Below, piece after piece: positions 37,574-46,839 of a stretch of DNA of 64,000 nt. Source of the stretch: Bacteroidales bacterium (lineage in GTDB: Bacteria; Bacteroidota; Bacteroidia; Bacteroidales; Muribaculaceae). Within the stretch, counting starts at the first letter, position 1. Each line of letters begins with the position of its first letter. The stretch is taken from NCBI GenBank assembly GCA_022009815.1, contig CP091725.1, positions 124,001 to 188,000 of the forward strand, in the 5' to 3' direction. The notes under the pieces were generated by a model. That model was given only the letters and a program-made list of their open reading frames with translations. It was not told the origin of the DNA and made no database searches. Both the position numbers and the translations under genes were made by a program.

Positions 37574-38275
37574 ATGAAAAGGAATCTTCTCATTTTGATA
37601 TTAGCGTTGCTCACTTGCCTGACGTCGTTCGGGCAAGCCACCAAGCGTGAGCGCAATCTTATCAAACAGGGCAACGAATATTTCAACAAAAAGCAGTACA
37701 GCAAAGCCGAGGAAAGCTACTCACGAGTGCTTGAAATCAACCCGAACTCACAGATAGCGAAATACAATCTTGGCTCGACAATGCTGCGCCAACGCGGCGG
37801 AAACTCTGAAAAAGACGTGGCGCGCGACTCCCTGATCAGCCGCTATCTCTCCGACGTGGGCAGCAACACGTCGGCGCCAGCCAGTCTGCGCGCTCATTCA
37901 TTCTACAACCTCGGCAAACTTGCCTACGACCGTCAGGACTATGCCAACAGCGTCAACTACTTCAAGCAGTCGCTGAAAATTGACCCCAAAGACGACCAAG
38001 CGCGCAAAAACCTGAGAATGGCGCAGAAGAAACTGCAACAGAACCAGCAGAATCAAGACAAGAACAAGAATAAGGACAAAGACGACCAGAAAAAGAAGCA
38101 GGACAAACAACAGCCACCGCAAAACCAGCCTCAACCGCCAAAAGAACGTCAGCAACAGACCAATAATGACCAATTGCTGAAAGCGATGCAAAACGAGGAA
38201 AAGAATACGCGCGACAAGGTGAACCGCCGCAAAGCACAGATGAACCAAAGCAGGCAGAGCAGCCGTCCGTGGTAG
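37574..38275 (+). CDS. batC: TPR protein BatC
   Basis: A 233-residue exported protein: signal peptide MKRNLLILILALLTCLTSFG, TPR-type helices (YFNKKQYSKAEESYSRVLEINP near 34-55 and YDRQDYANSVNYFKQSLKIDP near 118-138) and a low-complexity C-terminal tail rich in Gln, Lys, Asn and Pro. It occupies the BatC position between batB and batD. TPRs suggest a scaffold role. Only a short gap separates it from its neighbours. Confidence 0.85.
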   Translation: MKRNLLILILALLTCLTSFGQATKRERNLIKQGNEYFNKKQYSKAEESYSRVLEINPNSQIAKYNLGSTMLRQRGGNSEKDVARDSLISRYLSDVGSNTSAPASLRAHSFYNLGKLAYDRQDYANSVNYFKQSLKIDPKDDQARKNLRMAQKKLQQNQQNQDKNKNKDKDDQKKKQDKQQPPQNQPQPPKERQQQTNNDQLLKAMQNEEKNTRDKVNRRKAQMNQSRQSSRPW

Positions 38276-38302
38276 AGACAACACATACACAACGAGCGAA
38301 CA

Positions 38303-40112
38303 ATGAAACATTTAAAATCAATCATAGTCATCCTGATGCTTGCGGTTGCCAACGCCGCGGCATTTGCCCTAAGCTTCCGTGTGGAGGCTCCGCAGCAGGT
38401 TGTGGAGGGACAGAAATTTTCTGTCACCTTCCAACTGGTCAATGCCCCGTCGACTCCTGCCGGCAATCCGGCGATACCAAGCATTCCGAACTGCAAACTG
38501 CTGTTTGGCCCAGGCATCTCTCAATCAAGTTCCTATCAGAACATCAACGGGCATGAGTCGTCGAGCAGCACCATCGGCTACACATACTCATACAAAGCGG
38601 AGAAAGCCGGCACCGTCACCATCGGCGCCGCAAAAATGAACGTGGGCGGACGCTCTTTGTCGACAAAGCCCATCAAACTCCAGATTCTGCCGCCCGACCG
38701 CTCCGCACAACGAGGCACGCAGTCGTCGGTTCAAGCCTACGACATCGACACCCAGACCGCCGACAAGCCTGTGAGCGGCAAAGACGTGTTTATCCGCATC
38801 GTGTTGTCAAAGCCAACTGCCTACGAACAGGAGGGCGTGCTTTGCTCAATAAAGCTATACACAAAATATCAGGTATCGAAATTCATCACCAACGTGCAGC
38901 CTGCCTACAACGGTTTTATGGCGGAGGAGGTTCCTGTCACGCTGCAAGGCCGATTCGAGAGCGTAGGCGGGGAAAACTATTTCGCATACGTAATCAAGCA
39001 GTCGGTGCTGTTCCCTCAGCAAACCGGCAAACTGACAATCTCGTCGGGCAGCTACGACTTGACCGTACAGCAGTTTGAAACAATAAACACGTCGTTCGGA
39101 CGCATGCGCAGCCCTGTGGACAAAACAATAAAAGTCAATTCAAACACGGCGTCGATTGACGTGATGCCGCTGCCTTCGCCACGCCCAGCCGACTTCAGCG
39201 GTGCCGTAGGCCGATTCTCTGTGACCCGCGCGCTCACAAGCAAAAAGATACGCACCAACGAGGCTGCGACCATAAAACTCATAATCTCCGGCCAAGGCAA
39301 CCTTAAAAGCCTTACGCCGCCGAAATTCGGATTTTCGTCGCAGTTTGACCAATACGACCCCCAGACGGCTGTAACCGCCTCTCCTTCGGGAGCCACCCTC
39401 TCTGGAAAAGTCACGGTTGACTACACGTTTGTGCCGCAGTCGGTAGGACAATTCGCAATCGACGGCACATCATTCACCTACTTCGACCTCAACAGCCACC
39501 AGTACCGCACCATCAAGATCAATGGCTTCAACCTCAACGTGGAGAAAGGCTCGGCATCCAACGCGGTGAAATACAACGACGCTGTGATGAAAGACATCCT
39601 GCCAATGGAAACCGGCAGTCTTGACCTGTCGAAATCGCACGGCTCGATATTCGGAGAATGGTACACAATCGTCTACTACATCGTGCTTCTGCTGGCATTT
39701 GCAATCGTGCTGTTCATCTACCGCAAGAAAGTGAAGGAACGTGCCAACGTGACTCTGATGAAGCGCAAGGGTGCCAACAAAGTCGCCAACCGACGGCTGA
39801 AACGCGCCAAACGCTACATGAACAAATCAGAAAGAGCTTTTCTACGAAGAGATGCTCACCGCCTTGTGGGGATATTACAGCGACAAGCTGTCGATTCCCG
39901 TATCGGAGCTCAACCGCGACAACATATCCAAGAATCTTGACGGATACGGACTGAGTCAGGAAGCTATCGGCAGAGTTATCAACATTCTCGATGAATGCGA
40001 GTTCTCGCGCTATGCACAGTCGGCTGAAAGCAACGTGCCGATGGCTGAAATCTACCGCATGGCTTGCGACTCTATCGACGAAGTGGAAAATACTAAAAAG
40101 AAACAACAATGA
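38303..40112 (+). CDS. batD: Aerotolerance protein BatD (apparent frameshift near 39838)
   Basis: A large exported membrane-anchored protein with a signal peptide (MKHLKSIIVILMLAVANAAAFA) and several beta-sandwich repeats. Family features are FRVEAPQQVVEGQKFSVTF, DVFIRIVLSKPTAYEQEGV and VDYTFVPQSVGQFAI. One helix near residue 455-475 (WYTIVYYIVLLLAFAIVLFIY) precedes a cytosolic tail. The frame breaks in the T run 39838-39841; removing one T gives ERAFYEEMLTALWGYYSDKL, the expected BatD tail. The restored length is about 602 residues. The end overlaps batE by four bases. Confidence 0.9.
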
Positions 40113-40882
40113 AGCGATATATATTGATTTTGGTTGCGTTGATTGCCGGCATGGCAGTACACGCCGAGGATTTGCAAAAGAAGGCGCTCGCCGACTACGA
40201 CAACAAAAACTATGCAGCCGCCATCGACGACTACCAGCAATTGGAGAAACAGAGCGGCGTGTCGGCTGAATATTACTTCAATCTTGGCAACGCCTACTAT
40301 CGCAGCGGAAAAAAGGGAAAAGCCATACTCTGCTACGAGCGCGCGCTGAGGCTGAATCCGCGCTATGAGAAGGCGCAAGCCAACCTTGACTTTGTAAATA
40401 TGAAAATCATCGACCGCCCGGAACCGGAAGAAAACATCCTTGCAGTGGGATTCCGCAACGTGCAGAACGCAATGTCGCCGACGGCTTGGACTGTTGTTGC
40501 CATGGCTGCGTTTCTACTGTTTATTGCAGGCATGGCTGCTTATGCGTTTGCGTCTGCCATCACGCTGCGCAAAGTGGGATTTTTCGGCGGACTCGGGCTG
40601 CTGGTTGTCTGCGTGTTTGCCAACGTGTTTGCGGCAAGAGCCAACAATGCCGCCACAAGCCACGACTATGCCGTGGTGATGAACGACTCCACGCAGCTGA
40701 GCGCCGTGTCGCGCGAGCCTCTGAACAAGGACGAGGTGGCTTTCACGCTCCACGAGGGCGCGAAGCTGAAGAAAAACGATTCCATCCGCATTGACGGCAA
40801 CGCAAGAGACACGTGGTATAAAGTTCAGACTGCCGACAACCGCGAGGCTTGGATCAAAGCCTCCGCCATTGAAGAAATCTAA
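40109..40882 (+). CDS. batE: TPR/SH3 membrane protein BatE
   Basis: A 257-residue protein with signal peptide MKRYILILVALIAGMAVHA, TPR helices (YYFNLGNAYYRSGKKGKAILCYERALRLNP), two transmembrane helices (about 126-150 and 158-178) and a C-terminal SH3-like stretch (VMNDSTQLSAVSREP...WYKVQTADNREAWIKASAIEEI). This order is typical of BatE. It ends the Bat operon at a perfect 22-bp terminator hairpin. Confidence 0.9.
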   Translation: MKRYILILVALIAGMAVHAEDLQKKALADYDNKNYAAAIDDYQQLEKQSGVSAEYYFNLGNAYYRSGKKGKAILCYERALRLNPRYEKAQANLDFVNMKIIDRPEPEENILAVGFRNVQNAMSPTAWTVVAMAAFLLFIAGMAAYAFASAITLRKVGFFGGLGLLVVCVFANVFAARANNAATSHDYAVVMNDSTQLSAVSREPLNKDEVAFTLHEGAKLKKNDSIRIDGNARDTWYKVQTADNREAWIKASAIEEI

Positions 40883-40894
40883 GAATCGGATATA

Positions 40895-40943
40895 CTGCAA
40901 AAGAAGCAGCCTTTGTCAAAAACAAAGGCTGCTTCTTTTGCAG
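40895..40943. terminator. Bidirectional terminator after batE
   Basis: A perfect 22-bp stem (40895-40916 with 40922-40943) has a 5-base loop between convergent batE and the DJ-1 gene. The lower stem is TTTTGCAG on the right. Confidence 0.85.
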
Positions 40944-40953
40944 TTGTTCAAGA

Positions 40954-41559
40954 TTAAAGCGAGAAGTCGCCCTTGTCGGTGTCGACAAGCATACCGCCAA
41001 GCACATCCAGAGCTGCGTCGCCGCCCTTCTCGATTTTCAATATTTCATAGCACATATTGGTGACCGACAACGGTCCGTTGGCAGTAACAAAATTGCCATC
41101 CACCACACTGCGTCCGCCATAGACATCGGCATCGCCGCACATACCTTCAAATCCCGGATAGCACGTCATCTTTCTGCCGTCCATCAATCCTGCCTGTGCA
41201 AGCACAACCGCCGGGGCAGCACAGATGGCAGCGATGTGTCCGCCACGCTCATTCTGGCGTTCAATCATCTCGCCGAGCGCAACGCATTTGTGCAGGTTCT
41301 CCGCTCCAGGCATACCGCCAGGCAGCACAATCCACTTCGGATTCGCGCCCGTCACCTCGCCAATCACCGTATCGGTCACGATGGTCACCCCGTGCGCACC
41401 TGCAACCTCTTTCTTGTCTGTGATTGAAACTGTTGCCACGTCAAGGCCTCCACGGCGCAGGATGTCGACAGCACCGATAGCCTCTATCTCTTCAAATCCG
41501 TCGGCAAAAAAGACGAGGACCTCAGAGTTCTTTTTAAGATTCCCTTCAGAATTCATCAT
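40954..41559 (-). CDS. DJ-1/PfpI family protein
   Basis: A 201-residue cytosolic protein of the DJ-1/ThiJ/PfpI superfamily. It has the conserved Glu in ADGFEEIEAIGAVDILRR (residues 19-36), the nucleophile elbow AAICAAP (Cys113), and LPGGMPGAENL. This pattern fits the YajL/DJ-1 branch linked to oxidative and glyoxal stress, but the exact activity is unknown. A start at the second Met is possible. It is divergent from apbE. Confidence 0.88.
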   Translation of the reverse strand: MMNSEGNLKKNSEVLVFFADGFEEIEAIGAVDILRRGGLDVATVSITDKKEVAGAHGVTIVTDTVIGEVTGANPKWIVLPGGMPGAENLHKCVALGEMIERQNERGGHIAAICAAPAVVLAQAGLMDGRKMTCYPGFEGMCGDADVYGGRSVVDGNFVTANGPLSVTNMCYEILKIEKGGDAALDVLGGMLVDTDKGDFSL

Positions 41560-41580
41560 ATACTGTTGTTTTTTTAATTG

Positions 41581-41603
41581 ATTTTACGTTGTCTGCGTAA
41601 AAT
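41581..41603. promoter_or_regulatory. Inverted repeat between DJ-1 and apbE genes
   Basis: ATTTTACG (41581-41588) and CGTAAAAT (41596-41603) form an 8-bp perfect inverted repeat with a 7-base spacer in the divergent intergenic region. It could be an operator for either gene. No regulator is identified. Confidence 0.35.
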
Positions 41604-41650
41604 TAGGCAGTTTTTCCCGCTTCACAATTTTTTAAGGCAGAAAAAATGCG

Positions 41651-41658
41651 TATTTTTG
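41651..41658 (+). promoter_or_regulatory. -7 promoter box of apbE
   Basis: TATTTTTG matches TAnnTTTG and ends 6 bases before ATG 41664, which would make the mRNA leaderless or nearly so. The -33 site is T-rich but not TTTG. Confidence 0.5.
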
Positions 41659-41663
41659 CGATT

Positions 41664-42679
41664 ATGAATACTTTTGAGCACAACAAAAAACGCGCTCTGC
41701 TGCTCGCAGCTTTGGGCGCAATCGGCGTGGCACTGGTTTTTCTGGTGAAACCCGACAAGAAAGAATGGCACAAACCGGCAGGCATTGTGTGGAACACGGA
41801 ATATCACATCACCTATCTCGGCACCACCGACCTCTCCGACTCTATCAACGCCACATTCCGCCGCGTCGAGCTCAGTGTGTCACCTTTCAACAAGGCGTCG
41901 CTGATCACTGCCGTCAACGATAACCGCACCGACCGTCTCGACTCCGCACTCATCACACTTTACAACACATCCAAAGCAATCAACAGCGACAGCCACGGCG
42001 CATTCGACCCCACCCTGTCGCCTCTCATCAATGCCTGGGGATTCGGCTTCAAATCGGGCACCATGCCCACCGACAGCCAGATTGACTCAATGCTGCAATT
42101 CGTCGGCATAACGAAGACCCGTCTCGAGGGCAACCGCCTGATAAAACAAGATCAGCGCACATCGTTCAATTTCAGCGCCATCGCCAAAGGCTATGGCTGC
42201 GATGAAATCGGGCGTATGCTGGAGCGCAACGGAGTGACCGACTACCTGGTTGAAGTAGGCGGAGAAATCGTGGCACGCGGCAACAATCCGCAGGGAGAAA
42301 AGTGGCACGTGTCAATCGACAAGCCAATCATATCCGACGGCGAAATCCACCATGAGTCGGCTGAAATAATCGCCATCACCAACCGCGCCATTGCCACATC
42401 AGGCAACTACCGCAACTACAAGACCGACAGCCTCGGCAACCGCTATGCCCACATAATATCGCCCGACAACGGACGTCCGGCAAATCCGACATTCTAAGCG
42501 CAACCGTCATAGCCCCCGACTGCATGACAGCCGACGCTTATGCCACAACGCTGATGGTGCTTGGATTTGAAAAGTCGAAACAGCTCCTCGCCCGCCATCC
42601 AGAGCTTGCCGCGATGCTCATCACATCAGCCAACGGCAAATTCCAGCTTTGGCACTCTCCAAACTACAAAGCCGAATAA
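41664..42679 (+). CDS. apbE: FAD:protein FMN transferase (apparent frameshift near 42482)
   Basis: Attaches FMN covalently to threonines of redox proteins such as the Na+-translocating NADH dehydrogenase and Rnf subunits. It has an N-terminal membrane anchor (ALLLAALGAIGVALVFLV), WNTEYHITYLG, FDPTLSPLINAWGFG, FNFSAIAKGYGCDEIGRML and YLVEVGGEIVARG. After the break, ATVIAPDCMTADAYATTLMVLG carries the metal-binding region. One A is apparently missing at 42482-42484, restoring RPAKSDILSATV. The restored length is 338 residues. ATG 41664 is chosen because the -7 box covers the earlier start. Confidence 0.92.
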
Positions 42680-42698
42680 CGCTCACGCCGACATAACA

Positions 42699-42749
42699 AG
42701 TCACGGCAACTGGTGCAATTACGCAAAGGTTGCCGTGACTGTCTTTTTT
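42699..42749 (+). terminator. Terminator of apbE
   Basis: A 12-bp perfect stem (42699-42710 with 42729-42740) has an 18-base loop followed by GTCTTTTTT. Confidence 0.75.
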
Positions 42750-42767
42750 CAGCATCTATATGCCGTC

Positions 42768-45055
42768 CTACTTGTCGGCAAGCGGAGCCTTTCCGCTGAC
42801 GGCGGCATCCATCGTGGCGATAATCGCAAGGTTTACGATGTCGCGCACCTTAGCCTCCACCGAGATGAAATGCACCGGCTTGTTCAAGCCAATCTGAATC
42901 GGTCCAATCACCTCGCAAAGACCCATCTCAAGCATCATGCGGTAAGCCGCCGAGGAAGCATTGAGATTAGGGAATATCAGCGTGTTGACGTCTTTTCCGT
43001 AAAGGCGGCTGAACGGATAGTTCTTGTCGCGGATCTGGCGGTTGAGCGCATAGTTGACCTGCATCTCGCCGTCGATGCAAAGGTCGGGATAACGCTGTTG
43101 CAACACCTCCACCGCCTCATGCACCGCCCGAGGCGACTGCGCACGGTTTGAGCCGAAATTGCTATAGGAAATCATCGCCATCACAGGTTTCTGCGCGAAA
43201 TATTCCACAGCATGGCGCGCCAGTCTTGCAATGTCGACAAGCGTGTCGCAATCCTCCGTCTCGTTGATCATCGTGTCGGCAAGGTAATACACACCCCGCT
43301 TGGTGTTCATTATATGCATCGTTGCAAAATGGCTGTAGTCCGGACGTATGCCAATCACGTCGCGGGCAATCGACGTCACCTCCGAGTTGTTGGAATATGT
43401 TCCCGCCACAAAGGCATCGGCATCGCCTGCCTCAACCATCATCATACCGAAATAATTGCGGTCAAACATCTTCTCCAAAGCCTCGCGGCGCGTATAGCCG
43501 TCGCGTCCGCGCTTTTCAGCGAGCATCGTCGCATAGCGCGAACGGCGTTCCGACTCGCGGTCGTGGCGGATATTTACAATCTCGATGCCGTCAAGGCTCA
43601 CGCCGAGTCTGCCGGCACGCTTTTCTATCATTTCCTCGTTGCCGAGCAACACAGGGATGCACACACCCTCCCGGCATGCCTCGACAGCGGCAAGAAGCAT
43701 ATTGTCGGTGTTGCCTTCGCCAAACACCACGCGGCGCGGATTTGCCTTCGCCAGCTCCGAGAAACGGCGCATGAGTTTGCTGTCGTAGCCCATAAGGCGG
43801 TTGAGCTTTTCATTATACTGCTCCCAGTCGGTTATCTCCTTGCGCGCCACTCCAGAGGCTATCGCCGCCCTTGCCACAGCAGGAGCGACGGTGGTGAGCA
43901 GACGAGGGTCGAGCGGCTTCGGAAGGATGTATTCGCGACCGAATCCGACACCCGCCATATCGTAGGCGGCATTGACCACCGACGGCACAGGCAGTTTGGC
44001 AAGTCCGGCGATTGCACGCACGGCAGCAAGCTTCATCTCCTCATTGATGGCGCGGGCACCACAGTCGAGCGCGCCGCGGAAATGTAAGGGAATCCCAGCA
44101 CGTTGTTTATCTGGTTAGGATAGTCGCTGCGCCCAGTGGCAAAAATAATGTCGGGACGCGACGCCACCGCCTTCGAGTATTCAATTTCCGGGTCGGGATT
44201 CGCCAAAGCAAACACGATAGGCTTATCCGCCATCGACTGAAGCATCTCCGGTGTCACCACGTCTTTCACCGACAGTCCGAGAAACACGTCGGCACCCACC
44301 ATAGCTTCGGCAAGCGTCGAGATGTCGCGGTCGGTTACAAACTGCTGTTTCTGCGAGTTCAGATCAGTGCGTTTGCGGTTGATCACGCCGTGGCTGTCGC
44401 ACATAACAATGTTCTCGCGGCGCACACCAAGCGAGATATAAAGATTCGTGCACGACACAGCCGCCGCACCGGCTCCGTTAACCACCAGCTTTATATCCTC
44501 TATTTTCTTGTCCTGCACCTCAAGGGCGTTCAGCAGGCCAGCTCCCGAAATAATCGCCGTTCCGTGCTGGTCGTCGTGCATCACAGGAATGTCGCACTCC
44601 GCCTTCAATGTTTGCTCAATCTCAAAGCATTCCGGCGCCTTGATGTCCTCAAGGTTGATTCCTCCGAACGTCGGAGCAAGCGACTTCACTATTTCTATGA
44701 ATTTTTTAGGATCCTTCTCATCGACCTCGATGTCAAAACAGTCAAGCCCGGCAAAAATTTTAAACAGCAGTGCTTTTCCCTCCATCACCGGCTTTCCCGC
44801 CTGCGCGCCAATATTGCCCAGACCGAGCACCGCCGTGCCGTTGGAAATCACTGCTACAAGGTTGCCCTTGTTTGTATATTCATAAGCATCCTGTGGATTT
44901 TTCTCTATCTCAAGACACGGATAAGCCACACCCGGCGAGTAAGCCAGCGACAAATCGCGTTGCGACGAATAAGGCTTCGTCGGAATCGTCTCAATCTTGC
45001 CCGGACGGTCACCTTTGTGATAGTCCAGAGCCATTTCTTTCGTTACATTAGACAT
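42768..45055 (-). CDS. maeB: NADP-dependent malic enzyme with phosphotransacetylase-like domain (apparent frameshift near 44080)
   Basis: Decarboxylates malate to pyruvate with NADP+. The N-terminal malic enzyme part has SLAYSPGVAYPC, SNGTAVLGLGNIGAQAGKPVMEGKA, CDIPVMHDDQHGTAI and VNGAGAAAVSC. The C-terminal half resembles phosphate acetyltransferase (FPNLNASSAAYRM, GLNKPVHFIS), thought to be regulatory. One T on the sense strand is missing at 44080-44082; restoring it gives FPYIFRGALDCGARAINEEMKL. The restored length is 762 residues, normal for the hybrid family. It is transcribed alone from a promoter near 45150. Confidence 0.94.
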
Positions 45056-45149
45056 AATCAGTTGTATTACAATCTTCTTTACTTATACATAACCCTATCA
45101 TCGAAATCAAACCGCAACAATCATTCGTCTATAGGCTGCAAATTCGTTA

Positions 45150-45157
45150 CAAATATA
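45150..45157 (-). promoter_or_regulatory. -7 promoter box of maeB
   Basis: Minus-strand TATATTTG. A TTTG lies 23 bases upstream (45181-45184), slightly too far for an ideal promoter. The leader would be about 90 bases. Confidence 0.4.
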
Positions 45158-45269
45158 CGCATTATTTTTGAATCTGATTACAAATTGTCAACACGCAAAG
45201 ATTATTTGCTCCATAAGAACATTTTTAAAAACTTTTTGACCTCCATAAGCGTTGATTTGGCAGAGCAGC

Positions 45270-45300
45270 TTTGACGTTACGGCTGTAATTACTACTTTTG
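45270..45300 (+). promoter_or_regulatory. Promoter of first barrel gene
   Basis: -33 TTTG (45270-45273), 19-base spacer, -7 TACTTTTG (45293-45300), 32 bases before ATG 45332. Confidence 0.8.
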
Positions 45301-45331
45301 CATCAGTAAAATCAACAAAAATAGCAATAAT

Positions 45332-45969
45332 ATGAAAAAATTTACAATTCTTATTGTAGCGGCAATAGTCAGCATCGCCGCGGCTGTACCGGCTTCGGCA
45401 CAGTTGAAATTCGGTCTTAAAGTCGGAACGGCTGTCAACAGCCTCAAGTTCCAATCCGACAATTGGGAAGAAACATTCTCCACCGACAACCGCGCAGGAT
45501 TCACCGGTGGTGCGATGCTTGAGTTTACCGCACCGTTGCTCGGCGTGGGCTTCGACGCTTCGGTGATGTACATGCACCGTTCAAACACTCTCCCAAAAGA
45601 AGTCACCGACATCACAGAAAATAGGTCAACACATCGCGCGACTATATCGACATTCCTCTCAACGTCAAGTGGAAAATCTCAATTCCTGTGGTTTCAAAAA
45701 TCTTGAAACCATATATTGCAACAGGTCCAAGTTTTGCTTTCCGCGTAAGCAAAAACGACTTCAAAGAATTTGTGAACCAGCAGAAATGCGACATCTCTTG
45801 GAACTTCGGATTCGGTGTTGAAGTGCTGTCGCACGTTCAGGTGGGCGCAAGCTACGGCATGGGTCTCAACAACACTCTCGACAAGCTGAAAATCCGTGAA
45901 AGCAACAACACGTCGGGCATCGAGGGTAAAAACCGCTATTGGACAATCACTGCGGCATACCTTTTCTAA
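45332..45969 (+). CDS. Outer-membrane beta-barrel protein, PorT-like (apparent frameshift near 45622)
   Basis: A small barrel protein with signal peptide MKKFTILIVAAIVSIAAAVPASA, then QLKFGLKVGTAVNSLKF and alternating strands such as GGAMLEFTAPLLGVGFDASVMYMHR and FGFGVEVLSHVQVGASYGMGL, ending in aromatic YLF, the usual barrel C-terminus. One base seems lost near 45622-45624; restoring it gives ENKVNTSRDYIDIPLNVKW, where YIDIPL is a hallmark of PorT-like barrels. The restored length is about 212 residues. It is followed by a second similar gene. Function is unknown. Confidence 0.85.
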
Positions 45970-45990
45970 CCTCCGTAGATACAACCGTTT

Positions 45991-46047
45991 AATCGGCATT
46001 TCACGGCTTTTAACCTGTCAAGGCTGCCGTAAATGCCGATTTTTTTT
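45991..46047 (+). terminator. Terminator after first barrel gene
   Basis: Outer 10-bp stem (45991-46000 with 46032-46041) and inner 5-bp stem (46003-46007 with 46026-46030), followed by seven to eight T. The T run overlaps the next promoter. Confidence 0.75.
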
Positions 46048-46076
46048 GCCTATGCTGAATTATTTCTGTAGTTTTG
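46045..46076 (+). promoter_or_regulatory. Promoter of second barrel gene
   Basis: -33 TTTG (46045-46048), 20-base spacer, -7 TAGTTTTG (46069-46076), 32 bases before ATG 46108. Confidence 0.8.
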
Positions 46077-46107
46077 TAGGCTGAAAACAAGACACGAAAA
46101 TAACTTT

Positions 46108-46755
46108 ATGAAAAAACTATCATTCATCATAGTTGCGCTGATGGCTATTGCCGGCGCTCTACAATCCTCTGCACAAATGCGATGGGGAGCAACCGCGGGC
46201 ATCGACATCACAAATATGAAATGGAGCCAGAAATCATTTCGCAACGAGCCGTTCAAATCCTCCAACTCAGTAGGCTACACTGCCGGAATCATCGGTGAAT
46301 ATGAAATTCCGGGCATCGGTTTCGGCATCGACCTCGGACTGCAATACGCGCAACGCGGCGCATCGTTCAACATGGGCGATTTCGAAATCTGGAACAGCGA
46401 CGGATATGGAAAAGAGCGTTCGTATCTGCACTATCTCGACATTCCTATCCACCTGCGTTTCAAATATTCAAACCTAAACGGATTTGAACGCAAACTCTGC
46501 CCGTTTGTGTTTGTCGGTCCGGAGCTGAGCATTCTGCTCGCACACAACAAGCTGGAGAAAAACGGAGAGTCGGCGTTCGACTATAAGCCTGTGCAATTGG
46601 GACTTGCCGTGGGTGTCGGCGTTGAAATCCGCCGCAACTGGCAGCTCACCGGCAGCTACACGTGGGATATGACAGGAACAATGAGCGCAACGAAACTCGA
46701 CAAATTCGAATCGCACAACCGCACTTGGAAAGTGGCTCTGACCTACTTCTTCTAA
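46108..46755 (+). CDS. Outer-membrane beta-barrel protein, PorT-like
   Basis: A 215-residue protein with signal peptide MKKLSFIIVALMAIAGALQSSA and a PorT-like barrel: MRWGATAGIDITNMKW, GIGFGIDLGLQYAQRGASF, LHYLDIPIHLRFKY (the hallmark strand) and a C-terminal TWKVALTYFF ending in Phe. It is intact, unlike its upstream paralogue, and has its own promoter and terminator. The two proteins share layout but differ in sequence, so the duplication is not recent. The cargo or function is unknown. Confidence 0.87.
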   Translation: MKKLSFIIVALMAIAGALQSSAQMRWGATAGIDITNMKWSQKSFRNEPFKSSNSVGYTAGIIGEYEIPGIGFGIDLGLQYAQRGASFNMGDFEIWNSDGYGKERSYLHYLDIPIHLRFKYSNLNGFERKLCPFVFVGPELSILLAHNKLEKNGESAFDYKPVQLGLAVGVGVEIRRNWQLTGSYTWDMTGTMSATKLDKFESHNRTWKVALTYFF

Positions 46756-46782
46756 GATATCGGACATCGACAATGATATACG

Positions 46783-46825
46783 GTGGTTGTGTCGGACTAT
46801 TCTAACGCAACCACTCGTTTTTTTT
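46783..46825 (+). terminator. Terminator after second barrel gene
   Basis: A 7-bp stem (46783-46789 with 46808-46814) has an 18-base loop, then TCG and eight T (46818-46825). Confidence 0.65.
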
Positions 46826-46839
46826 CTAAACCAACCACT

